This document shows positions 24,228-36,800 of a stretch of 64,000 bases of DNA, piece after piece. Made by a program: the position numbers and the translations under genes. The notes under the pieces were generated by a model. The model was not told the origin of the DNA and searched no databases. It saw only the letters and a program-made list of their open reading frames with translations. How positions within the stretch are numbered: the first letter of the stretch is position 1; each line of letters starts with the position of its first letter. The stretch comes from Acidimicrobiia bacterium. Lineage in GTDB: Bacteria; Actinomycetota; Acidimicrobiia; Acidimicrobiales; Aldehydirespiratoraceae. The DNA is taken from contig JAJEDD010000034.1 of assembly GCA_022821685.1 (NCBI GenBank), forward strand, positions 89,811 to 153,810, read 5' to 3'.

Positions 24228-26773
24228 ATGGAGACGATAGTGTCACCAACCCAGCAGCTGACCACCGCAACCCTCGACCCCGTTCCGGCCCGCCACCTGC
24301 ACGACGTGCCGGTGGCTGAGGAGATGAGCGACTCGTTCCTCGCCTATGCGCTGTCGGTCATCACCTCTCGTGCCATCCCCGATGCGCGCGACGGCCTCAA
24401 GCCGGTGCAGCGCCGCGTGCTGTGGTCGATGCTGCAGATGGGTTTGCGGCCCGGCACCCCTTACCGCAAGTCGGCTCGGGTGGTGGGCGACACCATGGGC
24501 CGCTACCACCCCCACGGCGACGCCGCCATCTACGACACGCTGGTGCGGATGGGCCAGGACTTCAGCCGCATGGTGGCGCTGGTCGACCCGCAGGGCAATT
24601 TCGGCAGTCTCGACGACCCGCCGGCCGCGGCCCGCTACACCGAGTGCCGCCTCAGCGATGCGGCCATGGACATGGTGGCCGAGCTCGACGAGGACACCGT
24701 CGACTTCCGCCCCACCTACGACGGCGAGGACACCGAGCCCGTCGTGCTGCCCGCCGCGCTGCCCAATCTGCTGGTGAACGGCACCGCGGGAATCGCGGTG
24801 GGCATGGCCACCAACATGCTGCCCCACAACCTGGCCGAGGTCGGAGAGGCCATCGAGCTGGTGATGAGCAAGCAGCCGGACGGGGCCGGGCCACGGGGCG
24901 GGTCGGCCGACGAGGGCGGCGCTGCGAGCCGCAGGCGTCGGTCGCGGCCCACAACCGACGAGCTCATGGACGTGCTGCCCGGACCCGACTTCCCCGGAGG
25001 CGGGATCGTGGTGGCCGACGACGGCCTGCGGGCCGCCTACGACAGCGGCCGAGGATCGGTGAGGGTGCGGGCCCGTGTAGGCATCGAGTCGGTCACCCGG
25101 CGCCGCCAGGCCGTGATCGTCACCGAACTGCCCCACCTGGTGGGACCCGAGCGGGTGGTGTCGCGGATCACCGAGTTGGTCGGCGCCGGACGGCTGGGAG
25201 GCGTGTCCGGCATCGCCGACCTGAGCGACATGGACGGACTGCGCCTCCAGATCGACCTCAAGCCCGGCGTCGATCCCGGGCCCGTTCTGGCCGAGCTCTA
25301 CCGGCACACACCCCTCGAGGAGAGCCTGAGCGTCAACAACGTGGTGCTTGTCGGGGGCGTCCCCACCACCGTCGGACTCCGGGAACTGTGCGAGCACTAC
25401 GTGGCCCACCGCCTCGAGGTCGTAGTGCGCCGCACCCGCCACCGGCTGCAGCGGGCGCAAGATCGCCTCCACATCGTGGAGGGACTGATCACCGCGCTCG
25501 ACAACATCGACGAGGTGGTGGCGCTGATCCGCGGCTGCAAGGACGCTCCTGCCGCGAGAACGGCGCTCATGGCCCGATACCGGCTCAGCGAAGTTCAGGC
25601 CGGCCACATACTCGACATGGCGCTGCGGCGGCTCACCGCGCTCGAGCGCGAGCGGCTCGATGCCGAGGCGGCGGCGCTGCGAGCGGACATCGGCGACCTC
25701 ACCGAGATCCTGGAGAGCAGGCGCAGGCAGCGGACCATCGTGCGGCGTGAGCTGCGCCGCATCGTCGACGACCACGGCCGGCCCCGGCGCAGCCTGATCG
25801 TGGCGGCCGAGGCTGCCGACCGCGAGCTCGCCGAGAGTTCTCAGGGCGAGGCAGCCTCGCCCGCGGGTGCGAGTGCCGCCGACGCCGGGCCGGATGTGCC
25901 CTGCGTGGTCACGGTGTCGACCAGCGGCAACATCGGGCGAGCATCGCTCAAAGGCGACAAGCGGGCCTCGCCGGGACGCCACGATCTGATCTCGGCTCGG
26001 GTCGTGGCTTCGACCGGAGCGTCTTTGGCCGCGGTCACCACCCTGGGCCGAGCCTTCACCGTGCGTGGCGCCGACATCGAGGAGGCGAACAACCGCACAC
26101 GCGGCGCCGACGCCAAGTCCGTCTTCGATCTGGGCTCCGGCGAGCGCATCCTGGCTCTCGTCGCCGGGGAGAGCGACCGGCTGGTCATGGTGACCAGAAG
26201 CGGCGTCATCAAGCGGGTAGACGCCGACGAGGTGCTCGCCGCTGCGCCGGGATCGTCGTTGATCTCGCTGGCGGCGGCCGACCGGGTGGCCTGTGCCTTC
26301 ACCGCACCCGAGGAGGCGGACCTCGTGCTCGCCGTCGACGACGGCCGGGCCCTGCGCATGGAGGCTGCGGCCGTGCGGGTGCAGCGGCGCGGCGCGGCGG
26401 GGATGGCCGGCATCAAGTTGCGCGGAGGCGCGGTGCCGGTGGGTGCGGGCCCCGTGGTCGGAGACTCGGTGCTGGTGGTCGCCACCGGCGGGGCCAGCAC
26501 TGACGGCGGCATCAAGGCCACGCACTGCTCGGAGCTGCCGACCCAGAGCAGGGGAGCGCAGGGAGTGCTGGTCGTCAAGCTTCAGCCAGGGGAGTCGGTC
26601 GTTGCCGCCGCGGTGGGCACCGCCGACGTAATGCTGGCGCTGATGGGCCAGGACGACAATCCCCGCAAGGTCGACCCTCACCCCGTGCCGGTGCGGGTCG
26701 AGCCCACGGCGCGGTACCGCTCGCCCCAGCGCTTCGAGCGCCGCATCCATGTGCTGGCACCGGGGCGGTGGTG

Positions 26774-26774
<1 letters not shown>
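24228..26774 (+). CDS. parC: DNA topoisomerase IV subunit A (ParC-like)
   Basis: 848-aa breakage-reunion subunit of a type IIA topoisomerase. The winged-helix and tower regions match Streptomyces ParC more than Gyr[24 protein letters not shown]-type loop replaced by [18 protein letters not shown], catalytic Tyr137 in [10 protein letters not shown], and [19 protein letters not shown]. The C-terminal beta-pinwheel ends with a degenerate GyrA-box-like [13 protein letters not shown] Gly/Ser/Arg insert (about 226-240) interrupts the core. The quinolone-contact position equivalent to E. coli GyrA Ser83 is Ala99. Start at 24228 has AAGGA upstream; an earlier ATG at 24132 adds an unlikely leader. The stop overlaps the parE ATG (TGATG). 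Confidence 0.9.
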
Positions 26775-29023
<2,249 letters not shown>

Positions 29024-29120
29024 CCCGCGGCCAACTCTGTGAGACGGAAGCGCGCCTATTCGCTCGGCCTCCAACCCGGACATCCCCGCGGCTGTCACAC
29101 CTGTGAGCTAGAACGGCGGC

Positions 29121-30011
29121 ATGCAGCTCGCGTTCGATCCTGCCGACATGCTCGACCCCGCGGGCGTCGGCGCGGTCGGCGACGACGGCCGTCCGAGACC
29201 GCCGCGGCGGCTGTCGCCGTCGGGAGCATCGACCTTCGAGCAGTGCCCCCGCCGCTGGCGGTTCCGTTACGTGGACCGCCTGCCCGATCCCCCCGGCCCC
29301 GAAGCCCTCGTCGGCACGTTCGCCCATCTGGTGCTCGAGCGCCTGATGCAGCAGCCGCCGAGCCGGCGCACCAAAGACGATGCCCGCCGGATCGCCAGAG
29401 CATTGTGGCCGGAGGTCTCAGGCTGCGACGACTTCCGCGATCTGGAACTCGACGATGAGCAGGCCCACGAGTTCCGGTGGCGGGCCTGGAGGGCAATCGA
29501 GGGCCTGTGGGACATCGAGGATCCGTCAGGCGTGGATGTGCGCTCCACCGAGCAGCAGGTGTCGGTGACGCTCGACGGCGTGCCCTTCCGTGGGGTTGTC
29601 GACCGGGTCGAGTCCGAGCCGGACGGCCTCGTAATCAGCGACTACAAGTCGGGCCGGGCCCCGACGGCGCGCTACGCGCCGGGCCGGTTGCAGCAAGTGC
29701 TGCTCTACGCGGCGGCCATTGCCGCCGAGACGGGCGAACAGCCGGTGCGGGCGCAGCTGCTGTACCTGGGCCAGAAGATCGTTTCCACCGAGGTCACCCA
29801 CGACGAGCTCGAGGGCGCCGTCGAGCAGCTGAGTTCGACCTGGCACGCGATCGCCGATGCCTGCCACACCGACGATTTCTCGCCCAACCCCGGGCCGCTC
29901 TGCGACTACTGCCCCTACGCCGAGCTGTGCCCCGAAGGCCAAGCCGAGACAGTGCGGCGCTCAGAGCTTCGAGCCGCTGAGGAGGAGTCGCTGCTGAAGC
30001 TGGCCGGCTAG
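29121..30011 (+). CDS. RecB-like PD-(D/E)XK exonuclease family protein
   Basis: 296-aa nuclease of the PDDEXK_1/AddB-RecB C-terminal type, also Cas4-like. Visible features are LSPSGASTFEQCPRRWRFRY (first Cys), the motif GTFAHLVLERL, the active-site DxK in VISDYKSGRAP, QQVLLYAAAIA (QxxxY), and a C-terminal CDYCPYAELC that with the first Cys could hold a 4Fe-4S cluster. Such single-domain proteins act in DNA repair or recombination. A box TAGAAC lies 6 nt before the ATG. The stop is followed at once by a fragment of the dispersed repeat. Confidence 0.88.
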   Translation: MQLAFDPADMLDPAGVGAVGDDGRPRPPRRLSPSGASTFEQCPRRWRFRYVDRLPDPPGPEALVGTFAHLVLERLMQQPPSRRTKDDARRIARALWPEVSGCDDFRDLELDDEQAHEFRWRAWRAIEGLWDIEDPSGVDVRSTEQQVSVTLDGVPFRGVVDRVESEPDGLVISDYKSGRAPTARYAPGRLQQVLLYAAAIAAETGEQPVRAQLLYLGQKIVSTEVTHDELEGAVEQLSSTWHAIADACHTDDFSPNPGPLCDYCPYAELCPEGQAETVRRSELRAAEEESLLKLAG

Positions 30012-30037
30012 AGGCCGAGCGAATTAGCGGGTCCGGC
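30012..30037 (+). repeat. Dispersed intergenic repeat, fragment C
   Basis: AGGCCGAGCGAATTAGCGG then GTCCGGC matches only the left end of the repeat family (compare 3763 and 42912). It sits directly after the nuclease stop codon and overlaps the end of the opposite small gene. Confidence 0.6.
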
Positions 30038-30311
30038 GCCTCCAGAGCTTCCACCCCAGCCTCAGAGCCACCAATCCTGCCGCCGTGCCCAACACGGTGG
30101 ACATCCCCACCGAATACAGCAGCCTCTCGGTCCAGCCGTCGCCGGGTCCAGGATCCGCTCCGGGGTTCTCGGCGTGCGCCGAGGTCGCAAGCGGGTCTTC
30201 GTCGGGTTGGGGCGGGTTGTCCACCGGATCGAGGAGGCTGTCAATCGAGGCGCGGTGCCCGTTGGACCGGAGGCGGGGCCGGTCTCGCTGCGGGTCATAG
30301 ACCATTGCCAT
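30024..30311 (-). CDS. Small membrane protein downstream of ParA
   Basis: 95 aa, unrecognised. The first ~60 residues are hydrophilic and Pro/Asp-rich (SIDSLLDPVDNPPQPDEDP). The C-terminus has one transmembrane helix (VGMSTVLGTAAGLVALRLGW) followed by a basic tail KLWRRRTR, so the N-terminal part is probably outside or held at the membrane. The start ATG overlaps the ParA gene end by 17 bp (alternative ATG at 30305). Coupling suggests a functional pair with ParA, perhaps as membrane partner. Confidence 0.62.
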   Translation of the reverse strand: MAMVYDPQRDRPRLRSNGHRASIDSLLDPVDNPPQPDEDPLATSAHAENPGADPGPGDGWTERLLYSVGMSTVLGTAAGLVALRLGWKLWRRRTR

Positions 30312-31089
30312 CCTCCGGGCCGCCTGCACCGACCACCAGATCGTAGAGGACGTCGAACTCGGCGCACGCCTCGGCTGCGCCCCGGCGGGGCGGAAGCGCG
30401 TGTATGGGAAGCGAGCGCGCCGCGGCCTCGGCCACCGCGGCCCGCAGACAGACCGGAGGCAGCACCAGCCGGCCGTGGTCGGAGACGAGCTGCTCGCTCC
30501 AGTAGCGCGAGTCGCGGGTGCGGGCCAAGCGATTGATGGCAACCCCCGACAGCTTGAGGCCAGACGGCTTCCGGCCCGCGACCCGCTCGATGGTCCGCAT
30601 GATCTCGCTGACCCCGTCGGAGGCCCAGGCGCTGGGCTCGGTCACCACCAGAGCAGCGTCGGCGGCGAACAGGGCGTTGATGGTCAGAAGCCCAAGCGAC
30701 GGGGGACAGTCGATCAGCGTGAGGCCCCCGCAGCCCGACAGCGCCACCCGGAGCCGGTCTTGAGCGCCCACCGGATCCGAGAGCAGCTGCCGCTCGCGGC
30801 CGGCCAGCGCCGCAGTGGATGCCACCACCCTGGGAGGCAGGCCCCTGTCGTCGGGCCATCCCGACCCAACGGCCAGCTCGGCCACAACGCCAGGCCGGTC
30901 CGATGCCAGGGCCTCATCCACCGTGGCCACCGGCGCCCAGACGCCGAGCCCGGTGGTTGCGTTCTGTTGCGGATCCAGGTCGATCACCAGGCACGGGGTC
31001 CGTCGCGCCCAGGCCGCCGACGCCAGCCCGAGGGCGGTCGTCGTCTTGCCGACTCCACCCTTCTGGTTGACGAAAGCTATGGCGGGCAC
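30295..31089 (-). CDS. ParA/MinD-family ATPase
   Basis: 264-aa deviant Walker ATPase. The N-terminus VPAIAFVNQKGGVGKTTTALGLA has the signature KGGVGKTT; LVIDLDPQQNATTGLG and LIDCPPSLGLLTINALFAADAALVV are the switch regions. It lacks an N-terminal HTH and no parB is adjacent, so it is an orphan ParA that may position a cargo other than the chromosome. The GTG start at 31089 has a TACCGT box 6 nt upstream; the frame stays open for kilobases upstream by chance because of high GC. A small membrane protein gene overlaps its 3' end. Confidence 0.88.
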   Translation of the reverse strand: MPAIAFVNQKGGVGKTTTALGLASAAWARRTPCLVIDLDPQQNATTGLGVWAPVATVDEALASDRPGVVAELAVGSGWPDDRGLPPRVVASTAALAGRERQLLSDPVGAQDRLRVALSGCGGLTLIDCPPSLGLLTINALFAADAALVVTEPSAWASDGVSEIMRTIERVAGRKPSGLKLSGVAINRLARTRDSRYWSEQLVSDHGRLVLPPVCLRAAVAEAAARSLPIHALPPRRGAAEACAEFDVLYDLVVGAGGPEDGNGL

Positions 31090-31095
31090 GCCTGC

Positions 31096-31101
31096 ACGGT
31101 A
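31096..31101 (-). promoter_or_regulatory. Putative leaderless -10 box (TACCGT)
   Basis: TACCGT ends 6 nt before the GTG at 31089 of the ParA gene; no ribosome site between. Confidence 0.45.
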
Positions 31102-31155
31102 GCCACCCGGCGCATCATCGCGCCGAAGCACGGCCCGACGGAGCACACTGGCACC

Positions 31156-32397
31156 ATGGCTGCACCCGGTCGCATGGGCCAGGCGATGGTGAGAGCGGGC
31201 TCGCGCTGGGGGCGAGACCTGCTGGCCGTGCGCGGCGCCTTCGCGGCGCTGGTGATGGCTGCCATCGCCAGCCTGGTGGCCGGCCTGATCCTGGCCTCCA
31301 TCACCGACACGCTGGAGGAGCTGCCGGGTCTGCTGCTGCTGGTGCCGGCCGCCATCGCGGTGAAGGGCAACATTTTCGGGGCGTTGGGCAGCCGACTCGG
31401 CACCGCCATCCATGCCGGCACCTTCCGGCTGTCGCGCCGGCGGGACTCGGTGATGGCCCAGAACGCGGCGGCCTCGGTGGCGTTGAGCCTCGTGCTGGGC
31501 GTGGCGCTGGCGCTCATGGCCAAGGGCGCCGCGCTGGCCTTCAACGTCTCGCCCACCATGAGCCTGGCCGACTTCCTGGTGATCTCGGCGCTGGGATGTT
31601 TGATCGCGGCCTTCGTCGTGCTGGCCATCACCCTGGCGACAGCCGCGGGCGCGGCCCGGTTCGGCTGGGATCTCGACAATGTGGTCGCGCCCATGGTGAC
31701 GGTGGCGGGCGACATCGTGACCCTGCCGTCGCTGGTGGTGGCGGCCGAGCTGGCCGGGATCGAGATCCTCACCCCGTCGATCGCCTGGGCGCTGGTGGTG
31801 ACCGCCGCCCTCTCGGCGGTGTGGGGCCTGTGGAGCCGGCGGGCCGAGCTGCGCACGATCATGCGCGAGTCGCTGCCGGTGTTGGCCGCGGCCGGGTTGC
31901 TCGATCTGGTGGCCGGGATCACGGTCGAGAAGCGCATCGACGACTTCGTCGCCTTTCCGGTGCTGCTCGTTCTGCTTCCGGGCTACCTGAGCACCGCGGG
32001 AGCGCTCGGCGGCGTGCTGTCGAGCCGTCTGTCCACCAAGCTCCATCTCGGGCTGGCCCGGCCCTCGGCCGTTCCGTCCGGGGCGGCCCGAGTCGACCTT
32101 GCCACCACCTTCGCGCTCTCGATCCCGGTGTTCGCGCTGCTGGGCCTGGTGTCGTCGTCGGCGGCCGGTCTGGCCGGCCACGCCGGGCCGGCGCTGTCGG
32201 ATCTGGTGGCGGTGGCGGTCCTCGGCGGTCTGCTCGCCACCGTGCTGATCGTGGTGGTCGCCTACTACGGGACGCTGGCCGCGGTTCGCTTCGGAGTGGA
32301 CCCCGACACCTACGGGATCCCCATGGTCACGTCGTCGCTCGACCTGGTCGGGGCCTTCACCCTGATCGTGGCCGTGGTCGCGGTGGGGCTGGCCTAG
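31156..32397 (+). CDS. SLC41/MgtE-like divalent cation (magnesium) transporter
   Basis: 413-aa integral membrane protein with an internal duplication of the MgtE transmembrane domain. The two halves show parallel signatures: LPGLLLLVPAAIAVKGNIFG with LGTAIHAG, and FPVLLVLLPGYLSTAGALGG with LSTKLHLG. Likewise LDNVVAPMVTVAGDIVTLPS pairs with DPDTYGIPMVTSSLDLVGAF. This is the SLC41 arrangement; it lacks MgtE's cytoplasmic N and CBS domains. The gene is followed 51 bp later by a PhoU/TrkA-C protein that probably replaces those regulatory domains. Predicted role: Mg2+ or other divalent cation flux. Confidence 0.83.
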   Translation: MAAPGRMGQAMVRAGSRWGRDLLAVRGAFAALVMAAIASLVAGLILASITDTLEELPGLLLLVPAAIAVKGNIFGALGSRLGTAIHAGTFRLSRRRDSVMAQNAAASVALSLVLGVALALMAKGAALAFNVSPTMSLADFLVISALGCLIAAFVVLAITLATAAGAARFGWDLDNVVAPMVTVAGDIVTLPSLVVAAELAGIEILTPSIAWALVVTAALSAVWGLWSRRAELRTIMRESLPVLAAAGLLDLVAGITVEKRIDDFVAFPVLLVLLPGYLSTAGALGGVLSSRLSTKLHLGLARPSAVPSGAARVDLATTFALSIPVFALLGLVSSSAAGLAGHAGPALSDLVAVAVLGGLLATVLIVVVAYYGTLAAVRFGVDPDTYGIPMVTSSLDLVGAFTLIVAVVAVGLA

Positions 32398-32448
32398 GCC
32401 GAGCGATGAACGAGTGATGAGATCTACGATGAATCGAGGAGTGGCCTG

Positions 32449-33690
32449 ATGGAAGACAGACCTCGCAACTTGCGGGAGATGCTGGCCGAGGCCAAGGACA
32501 CCTCCGAGCTGATGGTGGACTTGGCCTACGCCGCGCTCTACTTCGGCGATCCCGACATGGCCGACGAGGTGGGCGAGCTCGAGGAGCGGATGAGCCACCT
32601 CGTGCAGGACATGAGGGCGGTGTGCATCCTGGCGGTGCGCCATCCTCGCGACGCCGACGGCATGTCGTCGGTGCTGCAGGTGATCTCCGCCATCGAGCGC
32701 ATCGCCAACGACGCGGTCGACATTGCCCGCATCGTCACGCACCGGGTCGGCATTCCGGCCGCGCTCGTGGCCGAGTTGAGCGCCGCCGAGGAGGTGTCGC
32801 ACCGTGTGCTGGTGTCCGACGGCTCTCTGCTGGCCCACCGCCGCCTCGCCGAGGTCGAGATGCCGGCCAAGATGGGCATGAGGGTGATGGCGGTGAGGCG
32901 CGAGCGGGAGTGGATCACCCAGGTGCGGGGCGACACGGTGCTCGTGCCCGACGACGTGCTGTTCCTGCGGGGCTCCCCCGACGGGATCGTCGAGCTGCGC
33001 AGCCTGGCCGGGTCGCCGGACTGGTCGCCGCCCGGGGAGCCCGAGGGCCCCCGCGCCTCGGACCTGCGCCGGGCGGTGAACGTCCTGGTGGAGATGAAGG
33101 ATCTGTCGGAGGTGGCCGTCGGCTTGGCCTATTCGTCGCTGGTGCTGCGCGACGAGAGCCTCGCGGCGGAGGTGAGGCACCTCGAGGATCGCCTCGACGA
33201 GATGAAGGACCGGCTGGAGGAGTGGGTGCTGCGAGCGGCTCGCGAACACGTCGACCACTCCGGTCTTCGGGGGTTGCTGCAGCTCTCGCAGGCCGCCGAG
33301 GACTTGGGCGACCAGGCCCAGCAGATGGTGTGGATCATCGAGCGCCAGGAGCAGATCCACCCGATACTGGCCGTCGCCCTCGGCGACAGCGACGAGGTGG
33401 TGGCGCACCTTCCGGTGGCGGCGGGCTCCGAGATGGACGGCAGGACGCTGGGCGACCTCAGGCTGAACATCGAGCCCGGCTTCACCGTGCTGGCGATCCG
33501 CCGCGGGGGCCAGTACCGGTACCGGCCCCGCGGCCAGGAGCGGGTGGCGCCCGGCGACGCCCTGATCGCCAGCGGTCCCGACGAGGGGCGCGACCGCTTG
33601 GCCGAGATGTGCGGCTGGCGGCTCACCGACCGAGACGACGACGCCGCCATGGTGCTGGAGCCGTTGGGCCCGCGCCTGCCCACCGCCTAG
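32449..33690 (+). CDS. PhoU- and TrkA-C-domain protein, likely regulator of the preceding transporter
   Basis: 413 aa with a duplicated layout. A PhoU-like helical part (LREMLAEAKDTSELMVDLAYAALYF) is followed by a TrkA-C/RCK-C-like part (AEVEMPAKMGMRVMAVRR ... VLVPDDVLFLRGSPDG). The second copy reads VNVLVEMKDLSEVAVGLAYSSLVL, then FTVLAIRRGGQYRYRPRG ... GDALIASGPDEG. TrkA-C domains bind small ligands and gate transporters. This family is commonly encoded next to SLC41-type permeases, which supports a regulatory subunit role. Start ATG with GAGGAG upstream. Confidence 0.85.
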   Translation: MEDRPRNLREMLAEAKDTSELMVDLAYAALYFGDPDMADEVGELEERMSHLVQDMRAVCILAVRHPRDADGMSSVLQVISAIERIANDAVDIARIVTHRVGIPAALVAELSAAEEVSHRVLVSDGSLLAHRRLAEVEMPAKMGMRVMAVRREREWITQVRGDTVLVPDDVLFLRGSPDGIVELRSLAGSPDWSPPGEPEGPRASDLRRAVNVLVEMKDLSEVAVGLAYSSLVLRDESLAAEVRHLEDRLDEMKDRLEEWVLRAAREHVDHSGLRGLLQLSQAAEDLGDQAQQMVWIIERQEQIHPILAVALGDSDEVVAHLPVAAGSEMDGRTLGDLRLNIEPGFTVLAIRRGGQYRYRPRGQERVAPGDALIASGPDEGRDRLAEMCGWRLTDRDDDAAMVLEPLGPRLPTA

Positions 33691-33804
33691 ACGAGTAGTT
33701 CCAAGGGGTGCGGGTCGACCATTTGAGGGGGTTCGCTCGGGTGCACCGCCCACCATTGCCGCTGCATGTCCCCAGGAGTTCTGGGAGTTGTCACTGCGAT
33801 GCGA

Positions 33805-33810
33805 TACGTT
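33805..33810 (+). promoter_or_regulatory. Putative leaderless -10 box (TACGTT)
   Basis: TACGTT ends 7 nt before the GTG at 33818 that opens the Wadjet operon. Confidence 0.45.
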
Positions 33811-33817
33811 CCCCGCC

Positions 33818-36800
33818 GTGACGGCAAGTGCGGAGGGCTCGACTCCACCGGCCGGTGACGATTCTCATCGATGGCGTCTGAACCGCGCCGGAATCGTCAA
33901 CGTCTACCAGTACGGCAACGACGTTCTGAGCTTCGCCGGTGGGAGGCTGCTGCTGCGAGGCGTCAACGGCTCGGGCAAGTCGACGGCCATGAACATGTTG
34001 CTGCCGTTCCTGCTGACCACCCGTGAGAGGGGCATCGACGCTGCGGGCGAGCAGAGCGGGATCCTCAAGTCCTGGATGCTCAGCGGGCGCGACGACGCAC
34101 AGCCAGTCGGCTACCTGTGGATCGAGTTCGAACGCGGCGGCGAGTACGCGGTCTGCGGCTGTGGCATCAAGGCGAACCGGCAAGCCGACAGTGTCAACAC
34201 CTGGTGGTTCCTGACCTCCAAACGCCCCGGCATCGACTTTGACCTGGCCGCGGGCGGAACTGCGCTCTCATCCGAGGCACTGCGGGCAGCTCTCGACGGC
34301 GACCCCGTCTTCGGCAAGGCCCAGCGACGCGACTACCGGCGCTCGGTGGAGCAGCGGCTCTTCGCAGGGGCGTCCATCGACCAGCATGTCCGCCTCATCA
34401 ACAAGGTGCGCAGCCCCCGGGTCGGCGACCGCATCGACCTGGAGCTTCGGGACTACCTGGTCGACGCGCTCCCTCAAGTGTCCGAGCAGGCTCTGGCGGA
34501 GGCGGCCCAGCCCCTCGACGATCTCGACGAGCACCGCCGAGGCGTCGCCGAGCTGGCCAGGACGCTGGACGCGGTGCGAGGCCTGCTCGAGGTCTACCGC
34601 TCCTACTGCCTGAGCGACCTGCGACAGCGGTTGGCCGGCTGCGAGCAGCAACTCAAGGAACGGCGGGACTGCGGCCGCGCCGAGCGGAGCAGCGAGCGCG
34701 CCGCGGCGGCCGCGGCGGCCGAAGTGGGCCGGGTGGACCGCGAGATCGAGACGCTCGAAACCGACCAGGGGCGGCTGCGGGTGGAGATCGCAGCACTCGA
34801 GAAGTCGCGGGCCTACCAGGACGGCCAGCAGCTCGAAGGACTCCGGGAACTCGTGCTCGATCTGGCCCAGCAATGCCAGACGGCGGCCGCGAGGGTCGAG
34901 GCCGCCGAACAGCGAGCCCATAGGGACGCCGTTGAACTCGACCAGGCGCGGCACACGAGCCTGAACGACGGGGACACGCTCAACAAGGAACTCGCGGCCG
35001 CACGGGAATTGGGGAGCCGCTGTCGACTGGACCGTCGGCCACCGGGTCCGGTCACGGTGACCGGCCGCGACATCGCGCCCGCCGCGGCCGCGACGGATGC
35101 GTCCCCGCTCGACGACGAACCGCCGGATCGGCGAGGGCTGAACCCCGCAGAGCCGGAGGTCCTCGACACTGCCCGTATAGACCACGAGCTGGCGGCCGCG
35201 GTCTCCGCCGTCGGCCGGCGCCGTTCCGACGTCGAGCAGGTCAAGAAGGCCCTGCAGGCTGAGCAGGCGGCCGCGAGGGAGCTCGACCACGCGGAAGCGG
35301 CCCGTGAGCAGGCCGCTCACACCGCTGACCATGCTGCGCAACGTCTGACCGAGAGCAACCGGCGGCTCACCGCGGCGAGGAATGAATGGCTTCAGCAAAC
35401 CCGCGAGTGGGCAGCGAAGTCGGCCCGATTGCTGGAATCGGCCGGCCTGCGCGGACCCGACACCGCCGCAGCCGGGGCGGAGATCCTGGCTGCGGACGCA
35501 CCCCCCACGGACTTGGAGACGCGGCACGATCAACTTCGAGCGGTGGCTGAGACCCTCACAGACCATTGGCTGGGCATGGTGGTCGCAGTGGAGGCCCGAC
35601 TTGAGCACGAGCAGCGGGCCGAGCATGAGGCGCAATCGCTCGTCGACGAACTCGAACGCCGGACCGAGCCCGAAGTCCCCCGCCTGCGTTGGCAGCGTGT
35701 GAGCGATTGGTGCCTCGCAGATCTCATCGACTTCGCTCCCGGCCTTCAGGAGTCGCAGCGAGCCGGACTGGAAGCCGCCCTGGAGGCGTCGGGCCTGTTG
35801 TCCGCTCGACCCGCCGACGGAGCCCTCGAGTTGGCGAGCGGCGAACTGGTGGCAGTCGCATCACAGGGCGTGGCCGACTCCCTGAGCGAGGTTCTAGCGA
35901 TCACAGTCCCCGAACGGCTCGCGGGACAGATCGATGTCGGCTCGTTGCAGAAGTTGCTCGAGTCGATCTCCTGCAACGCTTCCTCGGACGCGGCCACGCT
36001 CGCGACCGTCGACGGGGAGTTCCGGGTCGGATCGCTGCGCGGGCACCATCGCAAAGACCGGGCCGAGCACATCGGCGCAACGGCCCGTCGCGCTCACCTC
36101 GAGAGGGCCCGAGCCGAGGCCCGACGCCACCGGGACGACGCTGCCGGAACCGTGCAGCGCAGCCGAGCCGAACTCGAACGCAGCCGGAATGCCCTCCGCG
36201 CAGCGCAACTCCAGCGCGATTGCCTGCCGGCCACGACGGCCATCCTCGGTGCGAGGGCTCAGGTGGACGGCGACACCGCCACCCTCGAAAGGGCCTCGGC
36301 CCGCCGCGACGAGGCCGCCGCGGCCGCATCCGACGCGGAACGGCAGCTCAGCCGATCGTCCGATGGGCTGCACCGCGTCGCAACGACGCTCTCGCTGCCC
36401 TCCGACGGCCACGGGCTCGGCGCCTTCGAGCTCGACCTCGCGGAGGTCGAAGCCGCGCTGCAGCGGTGCCGGTCCCATGCCGAGACACTTGCCCGTTCGA
36501 TCACGTCGTGGCGGCGGGACTCCCACCGCTGGCGCAAAGCGGTCCAGGCGTTGGCGGAGGAACAGACCGAGCTTCGCCGTGTCGAGTCGAAGCACACCGA
36601 CGAGCGTGCTGGCCTGGCCACCCTTGAGGACAGTATCGGGGCCGAGTACGCCGAGGTCGTCGCGACCCGTGACCGGTGCCGTGCCGAACTGGCCGGTCTG
36701 GAAGCCAGAGCGCCCGAACTGCGCAGGGAGCAGCGCCGAAGCCTGGAGCGCAAGGCCGAGGCCGAAGCAGCCGCGAGCGCCGCGGCTGAGCGCACGGAAC

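Noticed and set aside
31090..33756. Very long minus-strand open frame upstream of ParA, in theory giving a 1153-aa fusion.
   Set aside because: It is the antisense shadow of the SLC41-like and PhoU/TrkA genes; composition is His/Gly/Arg-rich low complexity and ParA starts cleanly at the GTG at 31089.
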